From Lethocerus indicus (Eukaryota > Arthropoda > Insecta > Hemiptera > Belostomatidae): DNA of 64,000 bases. The DNA lies in contig JACDQD010000006.1 of NCBI GenBank assembly GCA_019843655.1, positions 5,014,034 through 5,078,033 on the forward strand. The letters are read 5' to 3'. This document shows, piece by piece, positions 37,801-52,130 of the stretch. The translations under genes and the position numbers were made by a program. Position 1 is the stretch's first letter; each line of letters begins with the position of its first letter. The notes under the pieces are model-generated. The model saw nothing but the letters and a program-made list of their open reading frames with translations. It was not told the origin of the DNA and did not search any database.

Positions 37801-38699
37801 GAAGTAATACTGTAAGATCATTAATATTAACAATTAAATATAAGTATTTATATATGGTACTGTATGACCGTTGGCAAGAAAACAGGTCTAACTTGGAACA
37901 AAACGGATACAGAAGAATATGTTCTAAATTCAAACATTACTGGATGGAACATAAATGAGCTTCATAAGTCACAATAATTTCTTCTTCAGCGTAGCTTCAC
38001 CTGCAGTGTAACTTATGTAAATGTAACAAATTCCAATTCTATGGTTTTATGCAGACTGAATGCCGTTTACGATGGGTGGGGGGAATTCGGGCAAGTAGGA
38101 AGGGGAATATTCCCTTGACATTGTGAAGCGGTTACTAAATTAGTCAGATAAATGGTTTTTATCTCCCGTTTTAACGAGTTCAACCTTGACTCCGACACCG
38201 GCCCACACAAACAGCTCTTTCGTCATGGCTATGTTTTGGTTGTACCTCTCGCGGCTCACAGCACGAAATTCAACCGACTATTCAGATTTGCCCAAAAGTC
38301 AGTTTTTTTTGCCACAAGTGTAGTTTTAGAATTTTGTGGTCAACTATTCTCGTTGTTTCTGCAGTATTTTAAAACGTAAACAACACCTAAAATCTGTATG
38401 ACAAAAAGTAGTATCATTAATCAGTCTGCGGCGTTATCTTTTATTTATGCGATAGATCCGAACATCGTCAGTTGCATTCCTCCTTTAACATCATCGGCAC
38501 GATTGCATTTACCAATACTGCTTTAGGACGATTGATAACTACTTTTATGAATTTTACTGCGTATTTTTATGATCATAATGCAGTATTCTAACCTACCCTG
38601 TTGGCACTGAAAACAGAGTTGGAACTGAAAGCGGGGAATGGACATTTTGGCCCGGCGGGAAATTTGCCAAACGCCTCAATAATTTATTAAGTGAGGACG

Positions 38700-38718
38700 G
38701 AATTCGAATTTCGAATTC
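38700..38718. repeat. Perfect palindrome GAATTCGAATTTCGAATTC
   Basis: Nine-base arms around a single central T, in hdc intron 1. Such a short palindrome can occur by chance. Confidence 0.6.
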
Positions 38719-41700
38719 GAGAATGTTAAATAATAAGTAAATGTCAGATATCCGTTAATGTTAATAGCGTATTAAATATTGATAAACGTCGAGAGACTCT
38801 AATCGAAGAATAAGCAGGATTGATATGTACATGGGATATAACTACAATTTAGTTTATGCCATTACAGAATGTTGGTTTTTCCCAATCCGCTTTTAAATAT
38901 ACACTGTCTTAGTATAATTTTAATTGTTTTCAACTACGGTAGTAGTTGGGTATTTATGCCTTTGTTCTTAACGAAATTATAAATTGCGGAACTTTGACTT
39001 GTGTGTTTGCATGTTTTTTTATGGGGTATCAAATTTAGGTCAGATTTTAATGTGAACAGAGATGTAGGAAGTGGTTAGTGAGGTTTTTGTTGGTGTAGAG
39101 GGATTCTTGCAATGATCCCCCCCTTCCTTTCTATCTTTCTGTGCTACGGGTTTCCTCTTCTATAAATTGTTTAGCAAACCTTTTCATATACTTCCCTCAC
39201 TTCTTTTTAAGTGAATCATAATCATTAAGTCGTTCTTGTTATCCGCCGTAGTTCCAATTATGAGAGCTCTAAGCAAAAGGCGATGGGACTGAATCTACAC
39301 CTTCAATCGAGGTCCTTAAATCTGAATTTTCAAATAAATAATGTTATATTTATTCCAAAACAGTGTTTTCCCGTTTCAACCGCATTAAAATATAGGTATC
39401 TTTGGTACCCGCCCCCAGTTATTTGGGAGTAAACAACGTTTTTGGAATTGGAACAAATTGAGCCGGCATTAACCTGCGGGCGGGGCCGTCTAATGGGCCT
39501 CCGGATAATGGCCCGTAAGCTCTCCGACTGTGGGCATTTTTTTTTGTTTTGTTTTTTTCTGTCGGTTATATATTTTTGGAAGAGAAATCAGAACGGCGGT
39601 TCCGGCTTTAAGTGCGGCGACTGGGCGCGAGCGTAGTTCGGCTTTAAAGCTCCGCTAAGCCGCGCCGTTCCCCTCCGCCCCCGGACGTGACCATTTATTT
39701 TGAGCCGCCTACGCTGAATGAATCACTCGCCGACCCGAAAATAAGTTCGAATTGAGAGCCGCCCCTAAAGGCTTTTGTCCGCTTTATGAAAGCTAAATGG
39801 GGCCTATCGGCTTGGTATTGCCATCAAAAGTTAATTTGATCAATTTTACATATTGCATTAATTCACTAATAAGCGTAACCAAATTGCCGTTATTTGCGGC
39901 TTGTCCCTGAACCATGAGTTTAGGAAAATTATAATTATATTAATTTTACTCAAAGAAATGAAATATTGTTTCGTAAACAATTTCTGTATGCAATTTATCA
40001 TTATAAAGCCCCATGTTGCATAGATTCTTCAATTATCTATTTGAGTCCTAGTCAATTGTGGTTGGTACAAAATTAATAATTAACAATTCCAGTATTGGCC
40101 AATCGTTAGAAGGGATTTCAGTGAATTACAATCAGAAACCGTTTCGCTGCTGTTGAGAAAGGCCTTAAAAGTGTTGGAAGAACAGAGCGGTGCTATCGCG
40201 CCATTGAATATTCACCGCGCAAACGTCTACACTTATTACACTTATCGTCCCATTAACACGGCCAGTAAAATTGACAAGAAAGCCGCCGGGTCTGTTAGAA
40301 TTTTCATGTGTTATCGCGGCCTTGTTCAAGAGAGCTCCGACGGAAACAATCTGCCGATAAACGTTTTAAAACGGCCAAGACCGGACGACTCGACAATTCA
40401 ACACTCTTACACAATTGTCGAAACTTTGACAGTTCTTTTACAATGGCAAAACGAAAACTAAAGTGTATATTTTCTTGTCGAATCAGACAAGAGCTAGCCT
40501 AAGCATATTCATAATCCTTCGTAAATATCCTTCTGTCTTGCACAAAACAGCTTTTTCTAAATTCAAAGAAGGTTCCTACTATCAGTTATCCAACGATTGT
40601 CAAAGTAAAAAAAGTAAGTCGTAAAGTTTATTCGTAAGTCCCTGTAAAAAGAAGTTTAAATTGGGGGATCAGGATGGCAAAAACTGATCGCGGATGACCG
40701 AAAAATACTGAAAATCCTGCGTTTCTGCGGCGTCACGTATTGCATTCCCACCGGCATTCATATTAATCTCAGCGGGCGATATTGTTATTTCCGAACGGAT
40801 TTCGTTCAAATACGAGGTATGCGGAAAGTTGACGCTGTGGAAATTAATTTCGAAATCCTCGCATCGCACCCGGTCGAGGAGTTCAACGCTAATTATTATA
40901 TGAGTACGTAATAAAATTGATAATAAATTGAATCATGCAAGGAATCATGCATAATTGAATCTAATGTGTAACGAAAATAATGTATAACAAGAAATATGAA
41001 TAAGTAAGATTTAATTTGTGTTTCTATACCAAGATATTGATGTAAAAAACAATTGTCCCAAAAAAAGGCTGTAAATAACTGATCTGTAGTGTTAGTGAAG
41101 CTTTCATTCTAGCGATCGTTCGTTATAAATTTTATAGGAGCGATGCAAGCCAAAATAATAGTATTTATATTAATATATAAGTAATGAAAATCTTGTAATG
41201 ATTTATCCTCTAAACTACTAACTACTTCATTTATAGTTTAGTTTGTAACAAATTTAAACAGTAGGGTAAAATTTGGACTAATTTATTGGAAATGGACTTT
41301 TCCTTTCAAATTTAAGAGGGCTTTATAGAGTTTCCCTATAGTTTTGGTTTGAATCACCTTTCGTACGCTGTTTTGGACGCTCTGGATGGAATTGAAGTCA
41401 CCCAGCCTGGGATTACACGATTGTTACCGAACCCTCTACTGCTTCGGCGTTAAAAGGATTGTCCAGAATCCGCTCGCTTCTTAGAGGAGGGAGAGAGCTA
41501 AGACGGGACGTGAGGGACAATGCCCACGGAAAGGGGGTCAGACGTGTTAAAAGTGCTTTGACCCTTGGGATATGTCGCCCACCTCTCAGCCCAGTAACGA
41601 ACACACACACACAGACACTATTACTAAAAGTCCGCATAATTCACACTTAGACCCTTCTGTACCCCCTTTAGATAACTGCGCTTATCATTCCTGCGATAGA

Positions 41701-43614
41701 ATTATATTTTAACAGTCCCACTGCTGTATCCGACCGGCTGAAGGACTCTCACGAATTGTCGTTTCAAAAACTTTGTTTAATTGCCCACTGTTCAATTGGA
41801 GGAAGCGATGAAAAAATGTATGAAGAATGAAGAAAAAGTGATAATTATAGTGCATGAGATTTAATAGGAAACATTCCGGAATTCAGGTTTAAATAAAAAA
41901 AAAACTCGGAAATAAACTCGGGAGAAATGATTTTACGTTTCAGATTTCATTCTTCCGGACATTATCTTGATTTTTCATCTGTTATCATCTTGCGCCAATC
42001 TGTCCGCGATTCTGGGGACTTGTTATTGCTGGAAAATGTCGTTTTTGGGGTCGGGGAAGTGTGCCCCTTATTACTGGATTCAACTCGTTCCCGGATTGTG
42101 TGTTAATGAGCCCGTTACGCCCCCCGACCGGCTTTTCTCGCGCCCATTTTTCCCTCTTTCATCCGTCCCTTGATTACGCGTGCCTGGAGAAAAGAAAAAA
42201 AAAACAAACTCTCGACTCCAGCGATAGGCGACAAATAATATTGGTTACGCCGTCATTGTACAGCGGCTGGAATGTGGGCCCAACCCCCTTTCTTGATTTA
42301 CGACAGGAAGCACAAAGCTTTTCATTTCTCAATACATGAAATAAACGTTGAGACTCGGTCACGCCAGTGAATAAATTCACAATCAATTCCCACATTTGTC
42401 GGCTCAATTCTGTCCCCGCGCTTATTTAAGTCATACTTTAGTAATTTCTCTGCAAATTGAAGTTAAAATCGTTTTGCATAAATGAAACTCAAGGTTTTGC
42501 GAGCCGTTTCCGAACAGCTCTACAGCGGTCTCCGGAATGAAAGTTCTGGCCCGTTGCCCTTGCCGTCCTACTCGTCGCCGGTTTCTTTTCCATTGTCTTC
42601 ACTCAGGGGCATTGTACCGATACAAATTCGAATTGAATTATTACAAGTTTCAATCGCCGCTAATTGAACCGAGTGATCGATGAATTTTCGGGCGGCTCAC
42701 CAACCGCATTTGAATACTCTGCGCGCGATCCTGAACCGCGAAAGTCGCCCCAAAAACGCTCCCTTCTTAATTATATTCACCTTCCCCTTTTTACCCGAGA
42801 CCCCTCTCTGCGTTACGAAGGCCCATTGTATTGTAAACGGTGCCCCGATATATGTCGGAACGCTCTCTCAATTTTTTTTGCGACTTCATTCTTCTAAATT
42901 TATATTGCCCAACACGACTTTTTCATCTTTGTTTTTTGCCCGTTTGTGATTCTTGAAAATTTGTAGGGACACTAATGACAGCGATAATATAAAATACCGA
43001 GATTATTATATCACATTCGGTGAGAGAAGAGCTATTGTTACAAACCTTCTGGAACATCTGGCGGGTTGTACACTGGCATTAGATATTCAATACGTAGTCA
43101 TATTAACGCACGTAATATTTACGTACATCTATTTTTAGACATTGGGTGTACGGAATTTAATTTATGATTATTGCAGAGGCTAGAGTCAATAATCGGTCAA
43201 TAATTAATTTAGGTCGACTCGCTCCTTCAAGCTATCGTGGTGCGCTCTTGTCCGTTGTTCTCGAGAGCCATTGTCGGGCAAAGAATGGGTAAAATATTTT
43301 GATTGTTATGCACAAATTCGGCCCAAATGCAAATAATAGTCAACCGTGAAGGCGTAAGGCTTCTTCGCATTTTCATAAACGGACGTGGGCCGAATTTGGT
43401 CATTTGGTTGGCCGAACAAGTAATACAGCGTTCAAAAATGTCTCTAGACAGTAATCTATTAGAGAAAACTAGCAAGAAACCGTTAAAAAATTGAAAAATC
43501 AGTCATCTATTAGTCCAAATTGTGGAGTCAAGAGGATACTGAATAACTCTGTTTTGCCCACTCGTTACCGCTATTTATAGACGCCGCAGTGGAAACCGAG
43601 CAACCGAGACGTAG

Positions 43615-43640
43615 AGGGGGGAGAGAGAGAGAAAAAAAAA
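43615..43640. repeat. Purine run: G6, GA units, A9
   Basis: A pure purine tract made of a G-run, about six GA units and an A-run, in hdc intron 1. Confidence 0.85.
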
Positions 43641-43918
43641 TGGACGCTTTTCATTTGTATGTGCGTCTCGACGCTGTCCGATGAATAAACATGAGGAATA
43701 ATCAACGGCAGAATGTTGAATATTATGAGACGTGTCTGACCGTGTGTCTGTGTCTGCGCCCCTTCAACCAACAGCCGCTTTACTATTTATTTACAGCGTC
43801 GACGAATTGGTCAAATCCTACTAATATCATGTCGGACTAGTTCACGCGTTCGGACGAGTGGATTAATTAAAAGAAAACTCGAGGCAAGCCGTTCACCGAG
43901 GAAAGAATGAATATCTGT

Positions 43919-43943
43919 CTCTTATTGGAAAGACCAATAAGAG
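43919..43943. repeat. Perfect 10-bp hairpin with 5-nt loop
   Basis: CTCTTATTGG and CCAATAAGAG flank the loop AAAGA. It is isolated and has no U-tract or other feature that would give it a function. Confidence 0.7.
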
Positions 43944-46900
43944 GAAATGTAGTCTTATTACAGTTATTTTAGGTATAAAAATTTCAAACATTGCAGGGTG
44001 TGTTGTCCAGTTTATAATTTAACTTTGAATTTCGATAATTAGCCGCATTTGGTTTCCATTAAAATTATCAAAAAGATATTTTCATATTCCAGGGAGATTT
44101 TTCTATATTAATCAAAATTTATCAGGTCAATCTTCCGTACTCGAACAAATTCATTCCACGAAAATTTTTTAACAATGCCAACAATATTTTATTTCTTTAA
44201 TTTCTTTGTAGTTAAGAGAAAATTTATGAATTTTAATCTCCTGGCAGTATGAACTCCAATCATTGGTTTCGAAACCATTATTACTACAATGTATACAAAA
44301 TAGCGAATAGAACTGTTAGTTTCGATGGATGGCATCACACTTAAAAAAGTTTTAGCAATGTTTATTACTGTGCGGAATTAACGACGGTAATAATGTTACC
44401 ATATCGGCAGAGATAAACTGAGGGGTGATGCGGGGCGGGCTTGTCAGTGGGGTCGTATTTAATTATTGTTTACGGCGAGGTTTTTGTCCCTTTTCCGTCC
44501 CCCCCTCCCGCCGCCGAAAAATAATTTCAACCTTGAAAAAACCGCGACAATTTTGCGACTACAGAGAGGAAGTGGGAACCGATATCGGTCGTGATCTGTT
44601 ATAGTAGGGGCCGAATTGGCCTAAACTCTGAATCACGCAGCTTTCTCTCCGGCGGCGGCCACGCACTTTTGAATACACGCTGTAATTTACTAGGCCCAGA
44701 TATCAGTTTGATAAGAGTTTGAATTATTTTTTTGCACAGTAGCGGCGTAGTATTTTCAATGTCGGGACCCGGATTTCCTCATTTTGTTCCAGATATGTTT
44801 GCGCTCCTTTTTTTTCCCACCTGTTAATAATAATGCTCTGTGTAGATAAACGTGGACACTTGCCAATTACGAATATTAGAATGTGGCTAATGTACGTTTA
44901 GTTTTCTTAATTATCAAAGTAAATTTGAAGTTAATAAATAAAATTAATACCCCTTGGATTATATTCTGCAACTATGATTTGTGACGATTTAAAGTAATTT
45001 CAGCGCTAAATTTTAAGGAAATTAGCCTTTTAAATAAACGTTTCTCAGAAGGAACGTTCTTATCGCTATTTCATAGCTACAATTGAAAATTTATTACGTT
45101 AATATTGTAAATGATTGAAATACAAACACAGGCTGGCCTTTTCGTGTCTAACTGTTAGGCAATGAGATGGTATACTTAAAATACGCGTATGATATTGACC
45201 CGCGATTGTCCACATTCTGCGTAATGTAAGAGATTGGAAACTACTATGTCAAAATGAAAATATATTTTCCCCATTATTGGTTTTGCTTATTCAATTTTTC
45301 AATTCTAAAATATTTCGTCTTGAAAAACTTTTGCGAGCAATCAATGAAAACCTTGAATCGGTTTTCCCAGAAGTGGGACACCGGTTATAATTGTTTTCAG
45401 GCATAACCCTATATCTGTTATGGCTAGATAATGTCGGTCGGTCCCGAGCCATGAATACGCCTCCCTTGTACCCCTTATCGCGGTAGAGCGAGGCCCCCAA
45501 ATTGCCAACAGGCCAGATAGCGGATTAATCGGGCTTCGAAAAATGGGAAGAAAAAAAAGAAGAGAACGAAAGGACATAATCTAAGTGTGCCGGATGCAAT
45601 TAAACGCGGCGCAGGATTTATGCCTTTTATTTACGCCCCCGATTTTAATTGCTCGCCAGTTTCTAATCTCCGGCTGCCAAATAATAATTATTTTTTATTC
45701 AATCGCTGGTTTCGAGAAGCCTCTCTCGATAACATTGTTCTCGGCCGAGATAAGTCCTGTAAAAAGCATCGGGAGGCGATAACTGAGCGTGATTGAGGTC
45801 TTTCCACAGGGCTCCGGTTCTGGGAACGCGCCACCTCTTTCTGGGAGCGATCTACGGCCGACCGATAAATTTACTATGCCGGCGCCGTTTAATTGGTCGT
45901 CCCGATTGGTGATCCTTTATTGATTCTGAGGAGCAATCAAGAATTCGAAACCTGGCGCCGTTAACCTTTGAACCCAGGAGGGCGGGCGTCGCCCATTTCG
46001 AATTGAAACCACCCGTCTATAAATACGAATAAATTGTATATTTTAAATTAAATATCGTAATTAAACATATTTAATTTGTTCGCGCCTCATGCTTGGTGGT
46101 ACAAAATAAAAACTGACCTTTGTTATTCTTAAAGTCATATTATCGGCGTTAACGTTGTCACAAAATAGAAAGGGAATTTCTGTTTTTTTTAATTGACAAC
46201 ACGTGTTAAATATATGGCGTATATATATCTGCTATTCGATGCTCTTGTTTATTTCTAATTAGTCGGACGGATGCTTCAAATAAACTGGACCCTGTCTAGT
46301 TTATTGCAACAGCCTTTGTCGGCTTGTGTTCTCAAACGTAGCTCCGGCCGTGTTTATGTAGGGCTCGTCTTCTTTTTTGTTTACTGTCGATTATTTCTCC
46401 AGGGATTGAAATCATATTTTTACGACTGTGCCCTGTTGTCGGCTCTTTGGGTTAGACGCGCGGGCCGGGGCCCGACGCCGCGAGTGACGCTGCAACATCT
46501 GCTGCTAGTTTACACGGTCTTTTTTTTTCAATCTCTGACTTCTCTTATTTTCCTTCCCTTTCTTCTCCCTTGTCCTTTTTTCATTCCGCTATACGGGACA
46601 ACGATGTTTTGAAAGCTTGCCTACTTCCCGTCATCCTTTCGCTAAACTCTCTCTCTTTCTCTCACTACTGCGTCTAAATCATAGCTCCGATGTCGATAAT
46701 GCACCTCTGTTGCCGCAAATCTCGAAGAAAATAAGCTCGACAAATTGTTAAACCTGTTACTCTTTAGATTTTATCGTGTTATAATAATTTATCAAGTTTA
46801 TGAATAATGCTCGTCCTATTCCAAATCCAGCGTTATTTTATCTGACATAACACAATAAGAATACATTTTATAGACGAAGGTTTCATTTAGAACCAAATTT

Positions 46901-49900
46901 TCCTTTTAAACTTAGTGAAAATGCTCAATTATAATAAACAATATTTAATTTATGGCACAAGCTAGGAAGGAACCACCGAAGGCCACTTGTTATCGTCCAC
47001 GAAGGTCCCGATAATCGTAAATTCCTTGAACATTGAAGACAGTCCGTGTTGTAATTGAAATAGTGGGCAGTTCGACTTGGGCCTAGTTTATATGGGACGG
47101 TCGTCCCATGCACAAAAAGGGAGTACTTCCCGGGCACTTAATTGCCGGAACTGGGCTATCTGTAGCTGCTTAGCTGGCTGTGCCCAGTGCCATCACACCG
47201 CTATTAACATTGGCAATAGTGTAGGGCACTAATTGAACTGGCTACTGGCTTAAGTCCACTCAACATTCCTAGCCGCTACTCGAATTGCGTTTTAAACGAT
47301 GAACGTTTGGAAGGTTTTATAAACCAAGTTACACTCTTATTTTCCTTCCCTCGCGCATAAGTGATTTCAACGCTACTCTAAACATTTCAAACCTAATCGA
47401 ATTTTTTATTTGTATTAGACTACCATCTGATCTGTGAACTGCTGATCTATGAATTAATTTCTAAAAATAAAAACTGCGGTTGTATTTGATACTCGAGTTT
47501 TTTCATTCATCCGTTATGAACGGTCTTGTTTTTCGTGGGAACAAAGCTTGCCCTACAATCGAAATTCAAAATATATCATTTTGGAATTTGAATAAAATTC
47601 GAAGTGAAATGTTACTGAATTCAGATCAAACAATTTTCTGGTTGTAATACAATTTTATGAATGGAATTCGCAGACAGTTCGGTAGTAAATTTAAAATCGA
47701 TTCTTATGAATTCAAGCACGTGTTTGATTTGAATTCCATTTTTGACGACACGTTTTCATGAATGCACAGGGCGGTCAATGAAATTTCTGTTGCACCGTCT
47801 TAACGCGCAAAAGGAGAAATGATAAAAGGATATTATTAGACAGGTCTAATCTTATCTTCTTCCATCGAACTCTTAATTTTTTTATATCAGATATCACTTA
47901 GCATTGGGAAACAATTAACAGAGAACACCGAAAGCATCGGATTGCATTCTGTTCCGTTTATTTACGCTGCCAGTATACGTCTGGACTAGGGAAGGTCACT
48001 CTTCTGCGCGGCTTATTGCGCGCTATGCTCAAAGTTCAAGACCGCGAAGTCCGCCCCCTCCCTCCCATCGGGGACCCGTGACGCCTCCTGACTCCAGCCA
48101 GGACAGAGTTCCAATGTTTTTAGTTTGGAGAAGTCCTTTGTTGTTCGTTCTTAGTAGCAAGGACGCAGAAGCGGTCCCACGCTCCCCTCGCTCCATATTG
48201 TTCCCTCGTATTTTTAGCTGTTTCCTAATACAAAATTTAACAGGAGAAGTCGTAAATCAATGGAAAGTAGCTGTACAAAAAAGGGAAGATTGAATTGTAC
48301 GGATAATAACCATAGACATTGTCTCCAGTAATTCAATTTGAATATCATGACTATATTGACTTATATATAGTGTTTGAAACTGTCCTGTAATAATTAAAAA
48401 ATAAAGGCATTTCGTGGTCCTTCAGGATTCCATCTATCGACATTCTTAAGATAATCTATTGTCGATTGTGAGGTGCTGAAACTGATCTAGTTCAAGATCT
48501 AAAATCTAACTGGAAGAGATAGTTATAAGAATTGTCTTACGCTTTTTTCCACTGAGAATTGCGATCCCGTAGCTCTGTTAAATTGCGCCGCACCTAAACC
48601 TTGGATTCAACTAAAGCAGTTAAATTACAATAAAAATATGTTCGGCCACCTTGTTTTGTAATTAGATCGTTATCACACGGTAGTATATTTAAAGTCGACC
48701 ACATTTCAGTATACACTGGTTTTACCGGTACATTATCCTTGTGTTCCGCAACCCAAATGTATCATTCCAGTAAAAAATAAAACCTCTTTTTTTATATTGT
48801 ATTATATTTTACCCCACGATTTAGGTACGCTTGCGGACCGACTTATGAACATTCGAAGCGTGCTTTAAATAAATGTACCCCGCCATAGATGACGCATACG
48901 TTCTCCTGCAGTAGAACATGTGCATGTGCGAACATGCAACATTGTCTCCGAAGCGTACACCGGTACACGACCTTGTAACGCCCCGACAGCTGCGCTGCAA
49001 TGTCGGAGGAAGCTTGTACAAAGTAGGGCTATGGGGGAAGCCGGAAGGGGAGCCGCTCAGTGGGACTTCGCATACACGACTTCCACTCAACTTGTGCCAA
49101 CTCTAACCGCTTTTAAAATATTTCCCTACACTCTTTTCAACTTTACCGCTCTGTACATTAGGTTTCTACTTCAAGTCAATAAAATTTGGAAATCAGATAC
49201 TTCATTCAATGATATATGTCAGGAATTTTCGTATATTTGTACATTCCATCCTCGGTAGTTGTATAGCCACCTCGAATTTATTATATTAATTATTATTTTG
49301 TTCGATTATTAGTTATTATGTTGGCAGAAAACTGAAATCCGTCTATGGAGGAGTCTGGAGATGGCGAGAGTTATGGTATTCGATGGTAACTCTTGCTGAA
49401 TCTCAAAATATTTTGGCCAGCCAGTTCATAAAACAATCTCATTTAGAAGATTTCTGATTGGTGCATATTGTGATCACATATTTGACGTATTTGATTGTAT
49501 GGGGAAAATACTTGGGCTCGGAGTCGAGTCCTATTTTGAGCCGTCAGCGCTCGTATTTATGCATCGACCTTGGCCGTCGGAGAACTGCGTCTGAGACAGT
49601 GGAGGAAGCCGGTAAAAGCATGAGGCGATAGGGGCGGCAGGAAGAAGGGGATTGTGGGCCAAATAGTGCCGCCGCCGCTTCTCCAAGGACGACCGCCCCT
49701 CGTACAGAACTAGGCGAGGGCCCACTACCGTCTTACCGCCCGTTCAAGTCTCCCCGGTGGCCCACCTGCCCGCCTTCCAACCTTACCTATTATTTAACAC
49801 TAAACGTACCGGCTTTTTTCTATACCTAATCTTACCATAGGGGGCATTTGACCCCTTATGAAATAAACGTTGATTTTTCGTAAAAAATTCTTTACTTATT

Positions 49901-50224
49901 AAAGGAAATAATTTGCAACATCATTTCCAATATCGTATAAAATAATTAAACGCGTATTTTTATTGCTATAAACAAAACAATCAACTAATTACATATTTTA
50001 CATGTAATGGGTTTCTCCTTCGTACATTTCCCGCAAACAAATTTTTTACAAATTATGCAAGTTTGTGTTGTTTAATGCCTTAATTAAATTAATTAAAACT
50101 CTGTTATCCGTCCGCGAGATAATCCAGCCTGTTCCACCTTTCGGGAAAGAAAGACACAGGCATTTTAACATTGAACCGTTAAGAAACTGGAAAAACATTG
50201 ATTTTAATTGACATCAAATATTGG

Positions 50225-50267
50225 AGCGTTGTTGAAGGAATCAACGGTAGCGTTGTTGAAGGAATCT
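50225..50267. repeat. Two-copy tandem repeat, about 24-bp unit
   Basis: AGCGTTGTTGAAGGAATC occurs twice in direct tandem in hdc intron 1, separated by AACGGT. Confidence 0.8.
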
Positions 50268-51584
50268 TGAATCGGTCACCGTTATCTTGGTGTCTTTTTT
50301 TTCAGCCCGACGAAGTAGCCAGGTGAAAATGAGCTAGTACAATGTTTAAGATATTGGGGCAGATGTTGCCGAATCACTCTTGCGATTGTCCAATTCCCCA
50401 TGCTTATTTTAGACATTTTGACGTGGCGTTGGACGTCTCGTAAAATCTAAATTTTATTCTAATACAAGCCATCCGCGGGACTTTCCACTCGCCTACTGGA
50501 CCTCAATCCAGGTTTTCGGGACAATATTACGGAATATGCGATATTTAAAAATTAAACTAACATTAATTTTAATTAAAACGAGATAAGTAGTTGAAGATGC
50601 TTGTGAAATACACCTCTGTTTCCACTCGCTGAAACCGGTAACCGTCTCTCGTTATCGCCACGTAAACTCGGTCTGTAATAGATTTAAGTACCTATTACTG
50701 TCTTATAGTAGAATTCGGTAATATCGGCATTTGGCCGCCAAAATATTACTAATTTAGGAACTAATTTAGTTTTCAAATTTTCACTAGTAATGGCCACATT
50801 TCATCCAATCGTCTCAGGTATTCGTGTTATGCTGTTAGTTATTTCATGGATAGAAAAATAAACACCTAATAAAAACCGACCTGAAGCGAAGGTTGTAAGA
50901 ATACTTAACATTCCTTATGCCTACAGTAATTGAGAGATTGCCGCAAATGTGCCCCTAACACTTTAATGACAGTTACAGATATAAAAAAATCACTTTTAAT
51001 TGACTGGAATGAGACATCATGCCGTTGGGATTGAGATAATAACCTGAGTCCTTTCTATCGCAATTTTTCTAACGCAGAGTTATTCATTCTGTTTATACCG
51101 CCGGAGGCCAACTATACTGAATTCGCTAGACCTTAACTGTGCAGATGCCTTTTCCTGACCAATTATGTAGATAATTGACGAACTCGAAAGCGATGTTAAA
51201 TATTTTCGTGCCCGCACGAAAGGAGCTAACTCTCTCGAGTGGTGTTGTACTGTTGTTAGGCCGGAGACACAAACTGGTTGGCACCGGTTGAACTCCGCTC
51301 GGTTTCATATTAAAATATCTCCTCACTAACCTCGCATAAACACCCTCGCAGAATATGAATGAGGTTATTACAGTTGGCGTGTAATTGGTAGTCAGTCGAC
51401 AGCCGGTTGGCGTCGGTGATTCACTGTCGGGATATAGTAACCATCATATTAATTATAGTTTTATTGTCATCTCCTGCCGCGTCTCTGCAAACGGAGATTT
51501 GAGCTTCAATATGATCAAGTTAAACAACGAGTAAGCCATATTTGAGTCATTCGATACTTTTATTTTGTGTACCCAAAACAGAGG

Positions 51585-51600
51585 GAGAGAGAGAGAGAGA
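51585..51600. repeat. GA microsatellite
   Basis: About eight GA units in hdc intron 1. About 90 bp downstream, the phrase ATTTATTTCTGAG occurs twice (about 51,686 and 51,716), a small imperfect direct repeat of about 30 bp. Confidence 0.85.
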
Positions 51601-52075
51601 TCATGCTGGTCGTGACTATACTTCATCGTTATGTTTTGAGCTTGATTATTATATTGTAAAAAAAATTGGTTATTTTGTTTTGGGGATATTTATTTCTGAG
51701 CATATATTTCGGGATTTATTTATTTCTGAGTATAAAAATGAAATTAGTATTATTAATTTAAAAAACCAGGTTAATATAGGGTTTTCCATAACGCCAATTA
51801 CTCAATTTAACAGACGGCTGTGCCCACCACTTGAACACACGAGCCGGTCGAAGCCACAAGTGTTAGATTTGGACACTCAAATAAGCATTGCGGGCTAAAT
51901 TACGACACAGCGCCTGAACCAAATCAGCGCCTCGTAATGTGCCACCGATCAAATGGTTATGTAAATTGTCGGTGCGGCCGCTAATGTCCACAAGCCGTTG
52001 AACCGAGCTCGCCGTACCCATTATTCAATTATATCCTCGTTTATCAGACCGCGGTTTGTGCAGTTTTTCTTCCTC

Positions 52076-52130
52076 CCTGTCTCTCTCCATGTCTGTCCAT
52101 CTTTCTCTCTCTCTGTCTCTCTCTCGTCCC
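52076..52130. repeat. Imperfect CT-rich repeat
   Basis: A pyrimidine-rich stretch of CTCT and CTGT units in hdc intron 1. It makes an Arg/Glu-rich open frame on the minus strand that I take as an artefact. Confidence 0.8.

Noticed and set aside
51542..51898. 118-codon frame rich in Ile, Phe and Tyr
   Set aside because: It begins in translated GA repeat and its composition follows the AT-rich DNA. No motif.
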